A DNA stretch of 64,000 nt from Calliphora vicina (GCF_958450345.1 NC_088782.1:118840046-118904045), one strand, 5' to 3'. Counted from the stretch's first letter, positions 35,061-49,330 are shown. Notes: generated by a model from the letters alone, not told the origin. Program-made: numbers and translations.

Positions 35061-36709
35061 TATTTTTTTAGTTTAAAAAAGCTTTTTTGTTGATAAAAAT
35101 TATGTAACTTTGTTCTGTTTTGTTCTAGTTGACCAAATATTTATTTGTTTTAAATTCTTTTTTAAAATCTGTTTAACATTTAAATATTGCTTATGCAAAT
35201 GGTGTGTCATCTTGAGAAATATTTACAATTTATTAAGAACATTTTGAAATATACAGACACACATTTTTTGTGCGTGTTTAGTATAAATAATATTAATAAT
35301 ATCACACAACAAAATTTTATTTAACAAAAATTATTTTTTTTTTGTATTTGGTCTAATAATAAAAGACAAAAAAAAAAAATAAGAATGAATAATATTAAAC
35401 AGATATATCTAGTTTTTCTTCTTATTAATATAATATCTTTGACTTTGATAAAAATGAAATGTATTTTAACATTGAAAAATTTTATATACTATATGATTTT
35501 TCTTTATGTTTTTGTTTGGTTTTAAAGAAATTATAATAAAAGTCCCACATGTGTTGGGAAATGTCTCACAAAAAAAAAAATCATTGATGTTTAAAATAGC
35601 TTAAATTTTTGTTTTAAAATCAATTAAAACTCCCATTTTGAAATAAAATTGTGGAAATATTTCCATACACCAAACCATTTAAATAAATAAAAATGATAAA
35701 TATTTTTGTTTAACTAAAACCTCAAACCTATGACGAATTGATGGACAATGTACGATAAAATTTTTGTTAAAAACTAATCAAGTTCCCTTGAAGAAAAGAT
35801 AAATAATAAAATACACTCCCAACAAACAGTTTAAAGACACTTTAAACTAAATTTCGTTAATTATTCTAAATAAATAAATAAATGTTCATTTCATTTATAA
35901 AACTTTGTTCTGTATTTATTTAAATGCCTATTAAAATTCCTCCCTTAATTTCGAAAAGCTTTAGAACAATTTAAACCCTGACAGCTAATGTGACATTTTG
36001 ACAGATGACATATCAAGTGAAATACAAAAAATCACACTTGCCCTGTTTGATACTTTAATTGTCAACTAAATTGTTTATACAATTTATAACTGGCTGACAG
36101 TTTGCAAACAAAATGCCTTCCACAACTCAATAATAAAACCAAACATTTAAACAAAAATCACACACTAAAAGATTTATTACTCTCAATAAATTTAAAAAAA
36201 AAAAAAAAAAAACATTATGGTCCATGTACGAATTACTAACCACACTCACTTTTAGTGTTAATTAAATAAAATCTAAACCCGTAAATGTGTGAAATTTCAT
36301 GGAATCATACAAATTCTACTAAAAAGTTATGACTAGATTTTTATACCCAGCTGTTTTTTTGTTTATTTAGAATCCCTTATTCAAGGCGGTAAATTGTTTT
36401 AAATTGGAAAAAAAATGCCACCCATTAGAACAGGTTTAATCAATCTATCAATCAAACGTTGCAAGTAAACAAAACATTTGATTTGTTTTGCAGATAACAC
36501 ATTCAAATTTCTTTTTAAATAATTTATTGTTTTCTTGCGATGATTAGCAACATTTGTTTAACTGATAAGGAATTACGTAAACAAATTAAATAAAAATTTA
36601 ACTTTCAATTTTACAATAGGAATATTTTTATTCAAATATTGTATAAGTTTTAACAAATCTTGGGAAAATGAGAACAAACTATTTAAATAACTTTACATTT
36701 TTTAGTCTA
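35061..36709. other. AT-rich unique intronic segment
   Basis: Unique AT-rich DNA between two blocks of the 19-bp satellite. No gene, mobile element or structured signal that I can support. Confidence 0.5.
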
Positions 36710-37645
36710 AGTTTTTAGTACAAAACTAAGTTTTTAGAACAAAACTAAGTTTTTAGTACAAAACTAAGTTTTTAGTACAAAATTAAGTTTTTAGTACAAA
36801 ACTAAGTTTTTAGTACAAAACTGAGTTTTTAGTACAAAACTAAGTTTTTAGTACAAAACTAAGTTTTTAGTACAAAACTATGTTTTTAGAACAAAAATAT
36901 GTTTTTAGTATAAAACCACGATTTTAGTATAAAACCACGTTTTTTAGTACAAAACTAAGTTTTTAGTACAAAACTAAGTTTTTAGTACAAAACTAAGTTT
37001 TTAGTATAAAACCAGGTTTTTAGTATAAACCAACGTTTTTAGTATAAACCAACGTTTTTAGTATAAACCAACGTTTTAAGTATAAACCCACGTTTTTAGT
37101 GTAAAAACACGTTTTTAGTGTAAAAACACGTTTTTAAAACCAGGTTTTTAATATAAAATCAGGTTTTTAGTATAAAACCAGGTTTTTATTATAAAACTAC
37201 GATTTTATTTTAAACCCACGATTTTATTATAAAACCACGATTTTATTATAAAACCACGATTTTATTATAAAACCACGTTTTTAGTATAAAACCACGTTTT
37301 TAGTATAAAACCACGTTTTTAGTATAAAACCACGTTTTTAGTATAAAACCACGTTTTTAGTATAAAACCAGGTTTTTATTATAAAACCACGTTTTTAGTA
37401 TAAAACCAGGTTTTTAATATAAAACCAGGTTTTTAGTATAAAACCAGGTTTTTAGTATAAAACCAGGTTTTTATTATAAAACCAGGTTTTTATTATAAAA
37501 CCAGGTTTTTATTATAAAACCACGTTTTTAGTATAAAACCAGGTTTTTAGTATAAAACCACGTTTTTAGTATAAAACCACGTTTTTGTTATAGAACCAAG
37601 TTTTTAGTATAAAACCACTTTTTATACTAAAAACCTTTTTAGTAT
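36710..37645 (+). repeat. 19-bp satellite, direct orientation, block 2
   Basis: Begins with a GTTTTTAGTACAAAACTAA subfamily (36.71-36.99 kb) and moves into the CCACGTTTTTAGTATAAAA and CCAGGTTTTTAGTATAAAA forms. At the right end (about 37615-37645) orientation flips within two units (TTTTTATACTAAAAACC then TTTTTAGTATAA), an inversion junction. Confidence 0.92.
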
Positions 37646-38734
37646 AACTTTTCTTGCAGTGCACTTAATTGCTAACAATTAATTTGTTGTCAAATCAAAT
37701 CTTTCAGCAAACAAACTTGTAATATCAAAATAATTATATTTATATTGAATTAAATACTACAATAATCATGAGACAACCAGCCCACGGGCTTAATTTACAT
37801 GCAACAAAATTCAATGTAATTGAACGATTCAACAAAAAACATAGGACCTTAAGCAAATTCAAAACTCATACGAGTAAATACATAAATAAATGACAAACAA
37901 AGTAAAAGACAAATAATTACAAATGAAAATCTCAAGTGTTTTATTTAATATTTATTTATTTGAGTTTAATACCACAAACCCAAAATAAAAAGCAACAGTT
38001 GCTAAATAAAAGGGGGAAAAAGTTTATAAATCCCCAAATAATTAGAAATAAAAGGCATCTTAACAAGTACAAAAATAAAAATAAAACTTAGCAGGGTTAT
38101 ACCTTAAATTGTATTTCAAAGAAACTCATTTATTTATGCTGACAGTTGAGAAAAACCACCCAAAATAAAATACATGAAAAGCAATTGTGGTAAGTTAATG
38201 AAATACGTTTTCATTCATTAAGGACTTAACAAATGTTTGTTGTTTGTAGGTTTTTTAACCCACATTACGTCTTGTTGTAACATGTAAAGGAACATTGTTC
38301 AGGAGTAAAAAGAAAAATTATACAAAATTGTTTAAGATTTATCTAATAGCTTAGGTAAGCAAGTAATAAACATTAACATTTTGTCAAAACAGCAGTTTAG
38401 TCTTCAGCAAATTACAGTTATAAGGCGGTGGTAGATCTGAGATATGTGAGAAAGAGTTCTACACAATTAAACAAAATGTTTATGGACTTCTTTTAGTTTT
38501 GTAATTATTTCCTTAAATAATTTGGCAATATGTTAATCTAACTCGTGTTGTGTTTAAATTAAAGTTCTGCTAACTTATGCTGGCATCTTGACGTATGTTT
38601 TATAAACGTGTTCTCGATGAAACAGAATTAATTGAAGGCAATTAAAAGGAGAGCATACAGTTGCGGTTACACGTACTCACTCACCACTTTAAAAGGTGGA
38701 GAACATTAAAGAGTTATAAAAGTGATTTTGTTTT
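37646..38734. other. Unique spacer between direct and inverted 19-bp arrays
   Basis: About 1.1 kb of unique AT-rich sequence forming the centre (loop) of the large inverted repeat. No coding region or known RNA gene is recognised. Confidence 0.6.
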
Positions 38735-40110
38735 TTTACTAAAATCGTGGTTTTATATTAAAACCGTGGTTTTATACTAAAAACCTAGTTTTGTACTAAA
38801 ACCTTGGTTTTATAATAAAATCGTGGTTTTATACTAAAAACCTAGTTTTGTACTAAAACCTTGGTTTTATAATAAAAACGTGGTTTTATACTAAAAACGT
38901 GGTTTTATACTAAAAACGTGGTTTTATACTAAAAACGTGGCTTTATACTAAAAACGTGGTTTTATACTAAAAACGTGGTTTTATACTAAAAACGTGGCTT
39001 TATACTAAAAACGTGGTTTTATACTAAAAACGTGGTTTTATACTAAAAACGTGGTTTTATACTAAAAACGTGGTTTTATAATAAAAACCTAGTTTTGTAC
39101 TAAAAACCTAGTTTTGTACTAAAAACCTAGTTTTGTACTAAATACCTAGTTTTGTACTAAAAACATGGTTTTATAATAAAATCGTGGTTTTATACTAAAA
39201 ACGTGGTTTTATAATAAAAACGTGGTTTTATACTTAAATATTGGTTTTATAATAAAAACGTGGTTTTATAATAAAATCGTGGTTTTATTCTAAAATCGTG
39301 GTTTTATAATAAAAACGTGGTTTTATAATAAAATCGTGGTTTTATACTAAAAACGTGGTTTTATACTAATAACGTGGTTTTATACTAAAAACACGGTTTT
39401 ATACTAAAAACGTGGCTTTATACTAAAACCTTAGTTATGTACTAAAAACTTAGTTTTGTACTAAAAACCTGGTTTTATACTAAAAACGTGGTTTTATAAT
39501 AAAAATGTAGTTTTGTACTAAAAACGTGGTTTTATTCTAAAAACGTGGTTTTATTCTAAAAACGTGGTTTTATTCTAAAAACGTGGTTTTATACTAAAAA
39601 CTTCGTTTTATACTAAAAACGTGGTTTTATACTAAAAACGTTATTTTATACTAAAAACGTAGTTTCGTACTAAAAACGTAGTTTTGTACTAAAAACTTAG
39701 TTTTTTACTAAAAACCTAGATTTGTACTAAAAACCAAGTTTTGTACTAAAGACGTAAATTTGTACTAAAAACGTAAATTTATACTAAAAACGTAAATTTA
39801 TACTAAAAACCAAGTGTTATACTAAAACCTTAATTTTGTACTAAAAACTTAGTTTTGTACTAAAAACTTAGTTTTGTACTAAAAACATATTTTTGTTCTA
39901 AAAACTTATTTTTGTTCTAAAAACATAGTTTTGTACTAAAAACTTAGTTTTGTACTAAAAACTTAGTTTTGTACTAAAAACTTAGTTTTGTTCTAAAAAC
40001 ATATTTTTGTTCTAAAAACATATTTTTGTTCTAAAAACATATTTTTGTTCTAAAAACATATTTTTGTTCTAAAACCATTGTTTTGTACTAAAAACCTAGT
40101 GTTATATTGA
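38735..40110 (-). repeat. 19-bp satellite, inverted orientation, block 3
   Basis: Tandem GTGGTTTTATACTAAAAAC, the reverse complement of the block 1 unit, with subfamilies TAGTTTTGTACTAAAAAC and ATATTTTTGTTCTAAAAAC towards the right. The subfamilies mirror the TAGTACAAAACTAA variant of block 2, so subfamilies as well as orientation are mirrored. Confidence 0.93.
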
Positions 40111-41530
40111 GTTTTTCAAATATCTGAAATCTTAAAACAAATTCCCAAATTTATCTTTTTGTTTGAATAAAATTATTGTAAAACCTTAACATTTCACTGC
40201 AAATTCATTAATTTATGTGTGTGATTTTTTCACTATTTTGTTTTGCCCATTTTCATTTAATTTCTTTGGGGTTTAATCATCAATCAATTGGTTAAAGCTG
40301 TTGATTCGCCAGTCAGTGCTTGTAGTTGCTTCCAAACGACTATAGTTTGTTTTAATTAATTTTTTTGCTCAAAATGTTGATATTTATTGGGTATATTTAA
40401 TTACTTTTCAAGTTTCGGGGGGTTTACATTGATCTATTGGACTTAATTGTTGAAACAATTGTGTTGCTTTTTGTTAGAAATTATAAAAAAAAAATGTTTT
40501 AGATTGGAATAGATTGGGGACTAAGGCATAGTCAAGGAAATGTCCAATATATGTATGGGTCAACTTTGTTAGCTGTTTAGAGTGAAAGTTGAAACCCTTA
40601 AATATGATATTTTCAATATTTTATGAATTTAACATAAATGATTTATGAATATATTATGATCAATATGTGATTTTTTTCAATTTTATTTAAAAAAAAAATT
40701 GAACTGAAAAAATTAGAACTGAAACACAGACACACAATGACCCTGAAGAAAAGTATATGAATTTTAACAAACAAAAAAAGCACAAAAAAAACATAAATAC
40801 TGATATATATCACATATCTACAATCTATATAAATCCCCACAAATTATTTAAATAAACAAGAGCAACAAAAACATACACTTATACAAACACAAACAAAATC
40901 AAAATAAATAATAAATTGTGAAAATATTGCCACCGACCGGCCCGGACCGGCACATTGCATGTGTAACAACAACCAACAACTATTTAAACTAAAGCAAACA
41001 AACAACAACTAAAAAAAAAAACATTTATTTTATTATTCTAACTATTTCGAATAGATTTTCTTAATTCAAATTCAAATACGAATACATTACATTACAGAAT
41101 TTGTTTAAATTACTTCCACTTTAAGATTTACAGTCATGTGTCACTGCCGCTGTCAGTCTGACACTAGCACGCTCTCTTTTTGTACAGCTCTGTCTAGTAT
41201 CGCTTTCAAAATTTTGTATAAACAAGTTTATTGTTTTTTGTTTATTTTAGACGATTTTACATTTAGAACGTGTTAATCTCAATTTGTGTCGGTCGATTTT
41301 TTTTTTTTTTTTTTTTGCAATTTTTCCTCTAATTATGAAAATTATTAAATAATGTTTTAGTTGCATTTGCTGTTGTTATTATTTGTTTAGAATTGTAAAA
41401 TTTTTAATTGATTTATATAGAAGAATTTGGTAATTAATAAATTTGTTTAAACCAACTAAATAGATTAGATTTGTGTGATATGTTTACAGGCAAATTTTAA
41501 CAACTGGCAGCACTAATTTAAACCTAAAAC
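40111..41530. other. Unique segment with a GC-rich patch
   Basis: Unique AT-rich DNA. Near 40935-40955 it contains CCGACCGGCCCGGACCGGCA, an isolated GC-rich partial palindrome, and near 41130-41215 a non-repetitive stretch with GTCAGTCTGACAC. These could mark an internal promoter or enhancer of the surrounding gene, but no exon can be supported. Confidence 0.4.
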
Positions 41531-43690
41531 TTGAAACAAAACCTAGTTTTGTACTAAAATCTTGGTTTTATACTAGAAACGTGGTTTTATACTAAAAACG
41601 TGGTTTTATACTAAATACGAGGTTTTATACTAAAAACGTGGTTTTATACTAAAAACGTGGTTTTATACTAAAAACGTGGTTTTATACTAAAAACGTGGTT
41701 TTATAATAAAAACGTGGTTTTATACTAAAAACCTAGTTTTATACTAAAAACCTGGTTTTATACTAAAAACCTGGTTTTATGCTAAAAACCTGGTATTGTA
41801 CTAGAAACGTGGTTTTATATTAAAAACGTGGTTTTATACTAAAAACGTGGTTTTATACTAAAAACGTGGTTTTATACTAAAAACGTGGTTTTATACTAAA
41901 AACTTCGTTTTATACTAAAAACGTGGTTTTATACTAAAAACCTGATTTTATAATAAAAACCTGGTTTTATACTAAAAACGTGATTTTATACTAAAAACTT
42001 CGTTTTATACTAAAAACTTCGTTTTATACTAAAAACTTCGTTTTATAATAAAAACTTCGTTTTATACTAAAAACGTGGTTTTATACTAAAAACGTGGTTT
42101 TATACTAAAAACGTGGTTTTATACTAAAAACGTGGTTTTATACTAAAAACGTGGTTTTATACTAAAAACGTGGTTTTATACTAAAAACGTGGTTTTATAC
42201 TAAAAACGTGGTTTTATACTAAAAACGTGGTTTTATACTAAAAACGTGGTTTTATACTAAAAACTTCGTTTTATACTAAATACGAGGTTTTATACTAAAA
42301 ACGTGGTTTTATACTAAAAACGTGGTTTTATACTAAAAACGTGGTTTTATACTAAATACGAGGTTTTATACTAAAAACCTGGTTTTATACTAAAAACCTG
42401 GTTTTATACTAAAAACCTGGTTTTATACTAAAAACTTCGTTTTATACTAAAAACCTGGTTTTATACTAAAAACGTGATTTTATACTAAAAACTTCGTTTT
42501 ATACTAAAAACGTGGTTTTATACTAAAAACTTCGTTTTATACTAAATACGTGATTTTATACTAAAAACGTAGTTTTGTACTAAAAACGTATTTTTGTACT
42601 AAAAACCTAGATTTGTACTAAAAACCAAGTTTTGTACTAAAGACGTAAATTTGTACTAAAAACGTAAATTTGTACTAAAAACGTAAATTTATACTAAAAA
42701 CGTAAATTTATACTAAAAACCAAGTGTTATACTAAAACCTTTATTTTGTACTAAAAACTTATTTTTGTACTAAAAATCTAGTTTTGTACTAAAAACTTAG
42801 TTTTGTACTAAAAACTTAGTTTTGTACTAAAAACTTAGTTTTGTACTAAAAACTTAATTTTGTACTAAAAACTTATTTTCGTACTAAAAACTTAATTTTG
42901 TACTAAAAACTTAGTTTTTTACTAAAAACTTAGTTTTGTACTAAAAACTTAGTTTTGTACTAAAAACCTAGTTTTGTACTAAAACCTAGTTTTGTACTAA
43001 AAACATGGTTTTATAATAAAAACTTGGTTTTATAATAAAAACTTGGTTTTATAATAAAATCGTGGTTTTATACTAAAAACGTGGTTTTATACTAAAAACG
43101 TAGTTTTATACTAAAAACGTGGTTTTATACTAAAAACTTAGTTTTGTACTAAAAACTTAGTTTTGTACTAAAAGCTTAGTTTTGTACTAAAACCTAGTTT
43201 TGTACTAAAAACTTGGTTTTATAATAAAAACTTGGTTTTATAATAAAATCGTGGTTTTATACTAAAAACGTGGTTTTATACTAAAAACGTGGTTTTATAC
43301 TAAAAACGTGGTTTTATACTAAAAACGTGGTTTTATAATAAAAACGTGGTTTTATTCTAAAAACGTGGTTTTATATTAAAAACGTGGTTTTATAATAAAA
43401 ACGTAGTTTTACACCAAAAACGTAGTTTTACACCAAAAACGTAGTTTTACACCAAAAACGTAGTTTTACACCAAAAACGTAGTTTTACACCATAAACGTA
43501 GTTTTACACCATAAACGTAGTTTTACACCAAAAACGTAGTTTTACACCAAAAACGTAGTTTTATACCATAAACGTAGTTTTACACCAAAAACGTAGTTTT
43601 ACACCAAAAACGTAGTTTTACACCAAAAACGTTTTTACACTGAAAACGTAATTTTACACTTTATTTTATACTAAAAACATAATTTTGACC
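41531..43690 (-). repeat. 19-bp satellite, inverted orientation, block 4
   Basis: Over 2 kb of GTGGTTTTATACTAAAAAC with subfamilies CTTCGTTTTATACTAAAAA (about 41.9-42.5 kb), TAGTTTTGTACTAAAAAC (42.7-43.2 kb) and TAGTTTTACACCAAAAACG (43.4-43.64 kb). A stretch near 42590-42730 closely repeats one near 39710-39830 in block 3, showing block copying between arrays. Confidence 0.93.
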
Positions 43691-44254
43691 TAAAATTCTA
43701 GTATTAAAATGCGGATTTATTATAAAAAATCAAAGATTGAAATGTTTGCGTACTTCTGTCATTCATTATTTCAAAATATTTTACTGTATTTTTCCTCCAA
43801 TTTTCAATTTATATTAATGATTTATTTTCGCCAACATTTATTTTCATTAATTGAACATGTACAATTGATTTTAAACGTATGGCAGTGATTTTATTTTCTA
43901 TAAATATAATAAAAATTAAAATGGCATTAGAGGGTGCAAAAAAATAGCATGGATTTCATTAAACTACAAACAATATTTCTAATAACATTTTTTCTTAACA
44001 CTTGCGAGCCAATAAATGTCAAAATTAATTATTAATAGAAAATTGCAAATACATTAAAGTGATTAATAATAATTCTAAGAATAAATGAAATGAACGATTT
44101 TGTTTCAAAATCAAACTATTAGAAGTGACGTTTTGTTGTGTATATTCGAAAATACATTATAATTAGCACTTTTATTTAAATAAATATTAGAAAGAATGAA
44201 ACAATAAAAACAACAACATGTAAGCATGTAAGACATTGAAAACATGAATGTTAT
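43691..44254. other. AT-rich unique segment
   Basis: Non-repetitive AT-rich DNA between two satellite fields. Nothing supportable is seen. Confidence 0.5.
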
Positions 44255-47200
44255 TTAGATTTAGGGTAAAGAATTGAGATGCAGGGGAAAGAAAATATAT
44301 AGATTTTTTTGAATTTTGGGAAATGTGGGTTTCTGATGGATTTTAATGCAATTAACTTATTGTTTAAAGTTTCTGTTATAATTATTGCAAATCTTAGATA
44401 TTTTTTACTTTTTGGAAATTTTGGGTATTTTTTTTTTTTAATTTAGGAATTCAGATTTATTGTAAAATCTAAGATTTTATTAAATTTTTATGTTATTAAA
44501 TTACTTTTCAAAGTTTTTTTAAATTTCTGTTGTTTTTTTTTTGGAAATCCCGGTTATTTTATACTTTTTTGGGAATTTTGGGGATTTTATTTTTAAAGTT
44601 AGGAATTTGAATTTTAAGTTTTTTATTAATTTTAAAGCTATTAATTTATTTCAAATTGATTTTTTGAAATTTTTGTTATTTTTCCATTTTGGGAATTCCG
44701 GGGATGTTTTTTTAAATTTCGAAATTCTTTTTTTTTTACTAAAATTCAAACTTTTATTAAATTTTAAAGTAATTTGATAAAGAGTAATTGATTTTATTTA
44801 AAGTTTCTGTTATTATTTTTGGAAATTCCAGTTATTTTTTAATTTTTGGGAATTCTGGGGATTTTATTTTTAAATTTGGGAATTAAATTTTTTTTGATTT
44901 TGTTATTTTTTAAGCTATTAAATTATTTTAAATAGATTTTTTTTTGAAATTTCTGTTATTTTTACTTTTTGGGTATTCTGGGGATTTTAGTTTTTAATTT
45001 GGGAATTAAAATTTTATAAAAAATTTAAGATTTTATTATATATTTAAGCATTTAATTACTTTACAAATATTTTTTTATGGGATTTTTGTTATTTTTTCCA
45101 TTTTGGGAATTCTGGGGATGTTTTTTTTAAACTTCTAAACTTCTTTTATTTACTATAATTCAGGCTTTTATTAAATTTTTAAGTATTTAGTTGACAAGAA
45201 ATTTATTTTGTTTTAATTTGCTGTTATTATTTTTGGAAATTTTAGTTATTTTCTACTTTTTGGGAATTCTGGAATTTTGGGGATTTTTTTTTAAAATTTG
45301 GGAATTCAAATTTTATAAAAAATTCTAAGATTTTATTATATATTTAAGCATTTAATTGCTTTACAAATATTTTTTTATGGGATTTTTGTTATTTTGAACT
45401 TTTTGGGAATTCTGGGGATGTTTGTTTTAAACTTCTAAACTCCTTTATTTACTATAATTCAGGCTTTTATTAAATTTTTAAATATTTAGTTGACTAGAAA
45501 TTGATTTTGTTTTAATTTGCTGTTATTATTTTTGGAAATTTTGGTTAGTTTTTTTGGGGGAATTTTGGGGATTTTTTTTTTTAAAAAAATTTTATAAAAA
45601 ATTCTGAGATTTTATTATATATTTAAGCATTTAATTACTTTATATATATTTTTTGTGGAATTTTTGTTATTTTGAACTTTTTGGGAATTCTGGGGATCTT
45701 TGAAATTCAATTTTTTTACTAAAATTCAAACTTTTATTAAATTTTAAAGTATTTAGTTGACTTGAAATTGATTTTGTTTTAATTTGCTGTTATTATTTTT
45801 GGAAATTTTAGTTATTTTTTTTGGGGGAATTTTGGGGATTTTATTTTTAAATTTAGGAATTCAAATTTTATAAAAAATTCTGAGATTTTATTATATATTT
45901 AAGCATTTAATTACTTTACAAATATTTTTTTATGGGATTTTTGTTATTTTTTCCATTTTGGGAATTCTGGGGATGTTATTTTTAAACTTCTAAACTCCTT
46001 TTATTTACTATAATACAGGCTTTTATTAAATTTTTAAGTATTTAGTTGACTAGAAATTGATTTTGTTTTAATTTGATGTTATTATTTTTGGAAATCCTAG
46101 TTATTTTCTACTTTTTGGGAATTCTGGAATTTTGGGGATTTTTTTTTTAAAATTTGGGAATTCAAATTTTATAAAAAATTCTAAGATTTTATTATATATT
46201 TAAGCATTTAATTACTTTATATATATTTTTTGTAGAATTTTTGTTATTTTTTCCATTTTGGGAATTCTGGGGATCTTTGAAATTCAATTTTTTCACAAAA
46301 ATTCAGGCTTTTATTAAATTTTAAAGTATTTAGTTGACTAGAAATTGATTTTGTTTTAATTTGATGTTATTATTTTTGGAAATCCTAGTTATTTTCTACT
46401 TTTTGGGAATTCTGGAATTTTGGGGATTTTTTTTAAAAATTTGGGAATTCAAATTTTATAAAAAATTCTGAGATTTTATTATATATTTAAGCATTTAATT
46501 ACTTTATATATATTTTTTGTGGAATTTTTGTTATTTTGAACTTATTGGGAATTCTGGGGATCTTTGAAATTCAATTTTTTTACAAAAATTCAGGCTTTTA
46601 TTAAAATTTTAAAGTAATTAGTTGACTAGAAATTGATTTTGTTTAAAGTTTCTGTTATTATTTTTGGAAATTTTAGTTATTTTTTACTTTTTGGGAATTC
46701 TGGGGATTTTATTTTTAAATTTAGGAATTCAAATTTTTTTTGGATTTTGTTATTTTTTAAGCTATTAAATTATTTTAAATAGATTTTTTGGAAATTTCTG
46801 TTATTTTTACTTTTTGGATATTCTGGGGATTTTAGTTTTTAATTTGGGAATTCAAATTAAATTACTTTAGATATATTTTTTGTGGAATTTTTGTGATTTT
46901 TACTTTTTGGGAATTCTGGGGATGTATTTTTTAAATTTGGGAATTCAAATTTTATAAAAAATTCTAAGATTTTATTATATATTTAAGCATTTAATTACTT
47001 TACATATATTTTTGTGTGGAATTTTTTACTTTTTGGGAATTCTGGGGATCTTTGAAATTCAATTTTTGCACAAAAATTCAGGCTTTTATTAAATTTTAAA
47101 GTAATTAGTTAATTTTCTGTTAATTTTTTTTTTGAATTTAAGTTATTTTTTTTTTGGGGGAAATTTTGGGGATTTTTTTTTTAAATTTGGGAATTCAAAT

Positions 47201-47260
47201 TTTATAAAAAATTTAAGATTTTAATATAAATTAAAGCATTTAAATTACTTTAAATTAAAT
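44255..47260. repeat. GGGAATTCTGGGGATTTT repeat field, first block
   Basis: Degenerate repeat in which TTTTTGGGAATTCTGGGGAT alternates with AAATTTGGGAATTCAAATTT. The marker AAGCATTTAATTACTTTA recurs at about 45046, 45346, 45625, 45901, 46202 and 46489, giving a higher-order unit of roughly 275-300 bp that contains two half-units. No coding potential; short open frames are artefacts. Confidence 0.9.
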
Positions 47261-48469
47261 TTCTTTTATTCCCAGTAATTTTTTATAGAATTTTTAGGCA
47301 ATTTTATTAGAATTCTTGGCATTAAATTAATAAATTAATTTAATGTTCTTTTATAAATTGAATGTCATGAGAAAATTCTTATTTATTTTGGTTTAGTGAA
47401 AAAAAAAGAAAATTCTTAACATTCGCACAGTTAAGAAATCAAATCGAAACATAAAATTTAAAACAAAAAAAAATATAAAAAACAAACGATATAAAATAAA
47501 AATCTGTTTCTGAGTTTGCTGTTGTTGTTGCTGTTATTGTTGTGAAACAACATTATTTATAGCTAAAAATAAATGTGAAAAATCAACAAAAAAAAAAAAA
47601 TTATAAAGAAATAAAATGCCAACATGAAATGTTTAAATGGAAGATAAAAAAGAATTATTAAAATATGTTAATGGCCTTATTTTATGCTTCGTTGATAACC
47701 CTAAAAAAATAGATGGGGCAGAGCATCCACGCTTTAGGAATAAAACGTGTAAAATGGGGGGTAAGGGGGGACTAGAGATAAAGAAAGAAAATTTCGGTTA
47801 ATATTGTATTTAAAAAAATGATTAACAGAAGCATTTAATAGGCATTTTGTTTTAAACAAAGTAATAATTAATAACTTGTTTACATTTTTTGTTTTGCTTT
47901 GAGGTGCGAAGTTGTCAATCAATGTAAACAAACTTGTAAAGCAGCAGTATTTCTAAGTGAGTAATGAGAGAGAGAGTAGCTAAATAAACACACATTTTTT
48001 TTTATTATTAATAATAAAAATAATTTATGTTTATTTTGTTTCAAAAAAAAACAATTTAATTACATGTTATTGTTCCAAAGTTATTAACAGTTTAATTATA
48101 GAGTAAAGGAATGTGAACACATAATTTTAATTAGCAACATTAAATTAATTAAATACAATATATAAAATTGTTTATTTTCACTTTATTTTTGCTTTAGAAT
48201 TTGTCATTATTTGAAAAGAAATTTTCTGATTCATTAATTTTTTTTTTTTTATTATTTTCCCCTTCACAGCAGGCAGTAAAATGTCTCCTATAAAATAGCA
48301 ATTAATTGCACATTTCGCTTCATAAACAATAATTTTTTTTATTTTTTTGTTGTGAGATCAAATTTTAGTACTTTTTTTCGATGATGATGATGTCTAATTA
48401 TTTAATTTGGCTTGTTATTTGCACATGAAAACAAAAATGGCAATACAATATAACAATTAAAGTTTATAT
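47261..48469. other. Unique segment, partly simple-sequence
   Basis: AT-rich DNA with GTTGTTGTTGCTGTTATTG (47520-47540), a GGGGTAAGGGGGG tract (47757-47770), an AGAGAGAGAGTAGC tract near 47968-47980 and GATGATGATGATG near 48380. The small minus-strand open frame at 47734-47931 has no recognised domain. No gene is called. Confidence 0.45.
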
Positions 48470-49330
48470 CAGTTTTGTATTACCCTTCACCAAGGGTAAT
48501 ATAAGTTTTTCATTACGTTTGTAATTTCTACATTTTACATTTGTATGTTGAAATCACGTTTCCGTAGCCCCCAAATAACTTAAGTATACGATTCATACAT
48601 CAATATATCCGCCATAGACCCGGTTCGGTTGCTATTAAAAAATCAAGAAAATCCAACCACAAATGGCTGAGATATGAGGAAAAAGCCAGGACAACCTGGA
48701 TTTTTAACCTATTTCTGATCTACGAGTATATCTGAGTTACTAAGTCATTAATATAGACAATATGGATATCTAATGATAGATATTTCAAAGACCTTTGCAA
48801 CGATATATATAAAGCCATAGTAAGTTGGTCCTCTAATGGGTCAAAATCGGGAAACAATTTTTTTAAATTAAAAACAAATTTGGGGAAAAAAGTTTTGAAA
48901 AAAAAAATTTAAAAAAAATAGATTTTTTTTTTTAAAATCTATTTGGTATTTTTGGGAATTCTGGGGATTTTAGCCCCCAAATAACTTAAATACATCCGCT
49001 ATAAACCCGGTTCGGTTGCTATTTAAAAATCAAGAAAATCCGACCACAAATGGCTGAGATATGAGGAAAAAACCATGACAACCTCGATTTTTTTTAACTA
49101 TTTTGGATCTACAAGTATATCTGCGTTACTAAGTCATTAATATAGACAATATGGATATCTAATGATAGATATTTCAAAGACCTTTGCAACGATGTATATA
49201 AAGCCATAGTAAGTTGGTCCTCTAATGGGTCAAAATCGGGAAACAATTATTTTAACCCGAAATTTTTTTTCACCAAAAATTTTTTTTTTTTTTAATTTTT
49301 TCACTAATTTAAATTAAAAAAAAATTTGGG
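48470..49330 (-). mobile_element. Dispersed non-coding repeat family, two partial tandem copies
   Basis: Two near-identical stretches (about 48568-48870 and 48973-49260) contain GCCCCCAAATAACTTAA, CCCGGTTCGGTTGCTATT and AATATAGACAATATGGATAT. Read on the minus strand they match the elements at 8.46 kb and 61.1 kb. The junction carries GGGAATTCTGGGGATTTTAG from the surrounding satellite, so the duplication includes host repeat. Confidence 0.75.
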
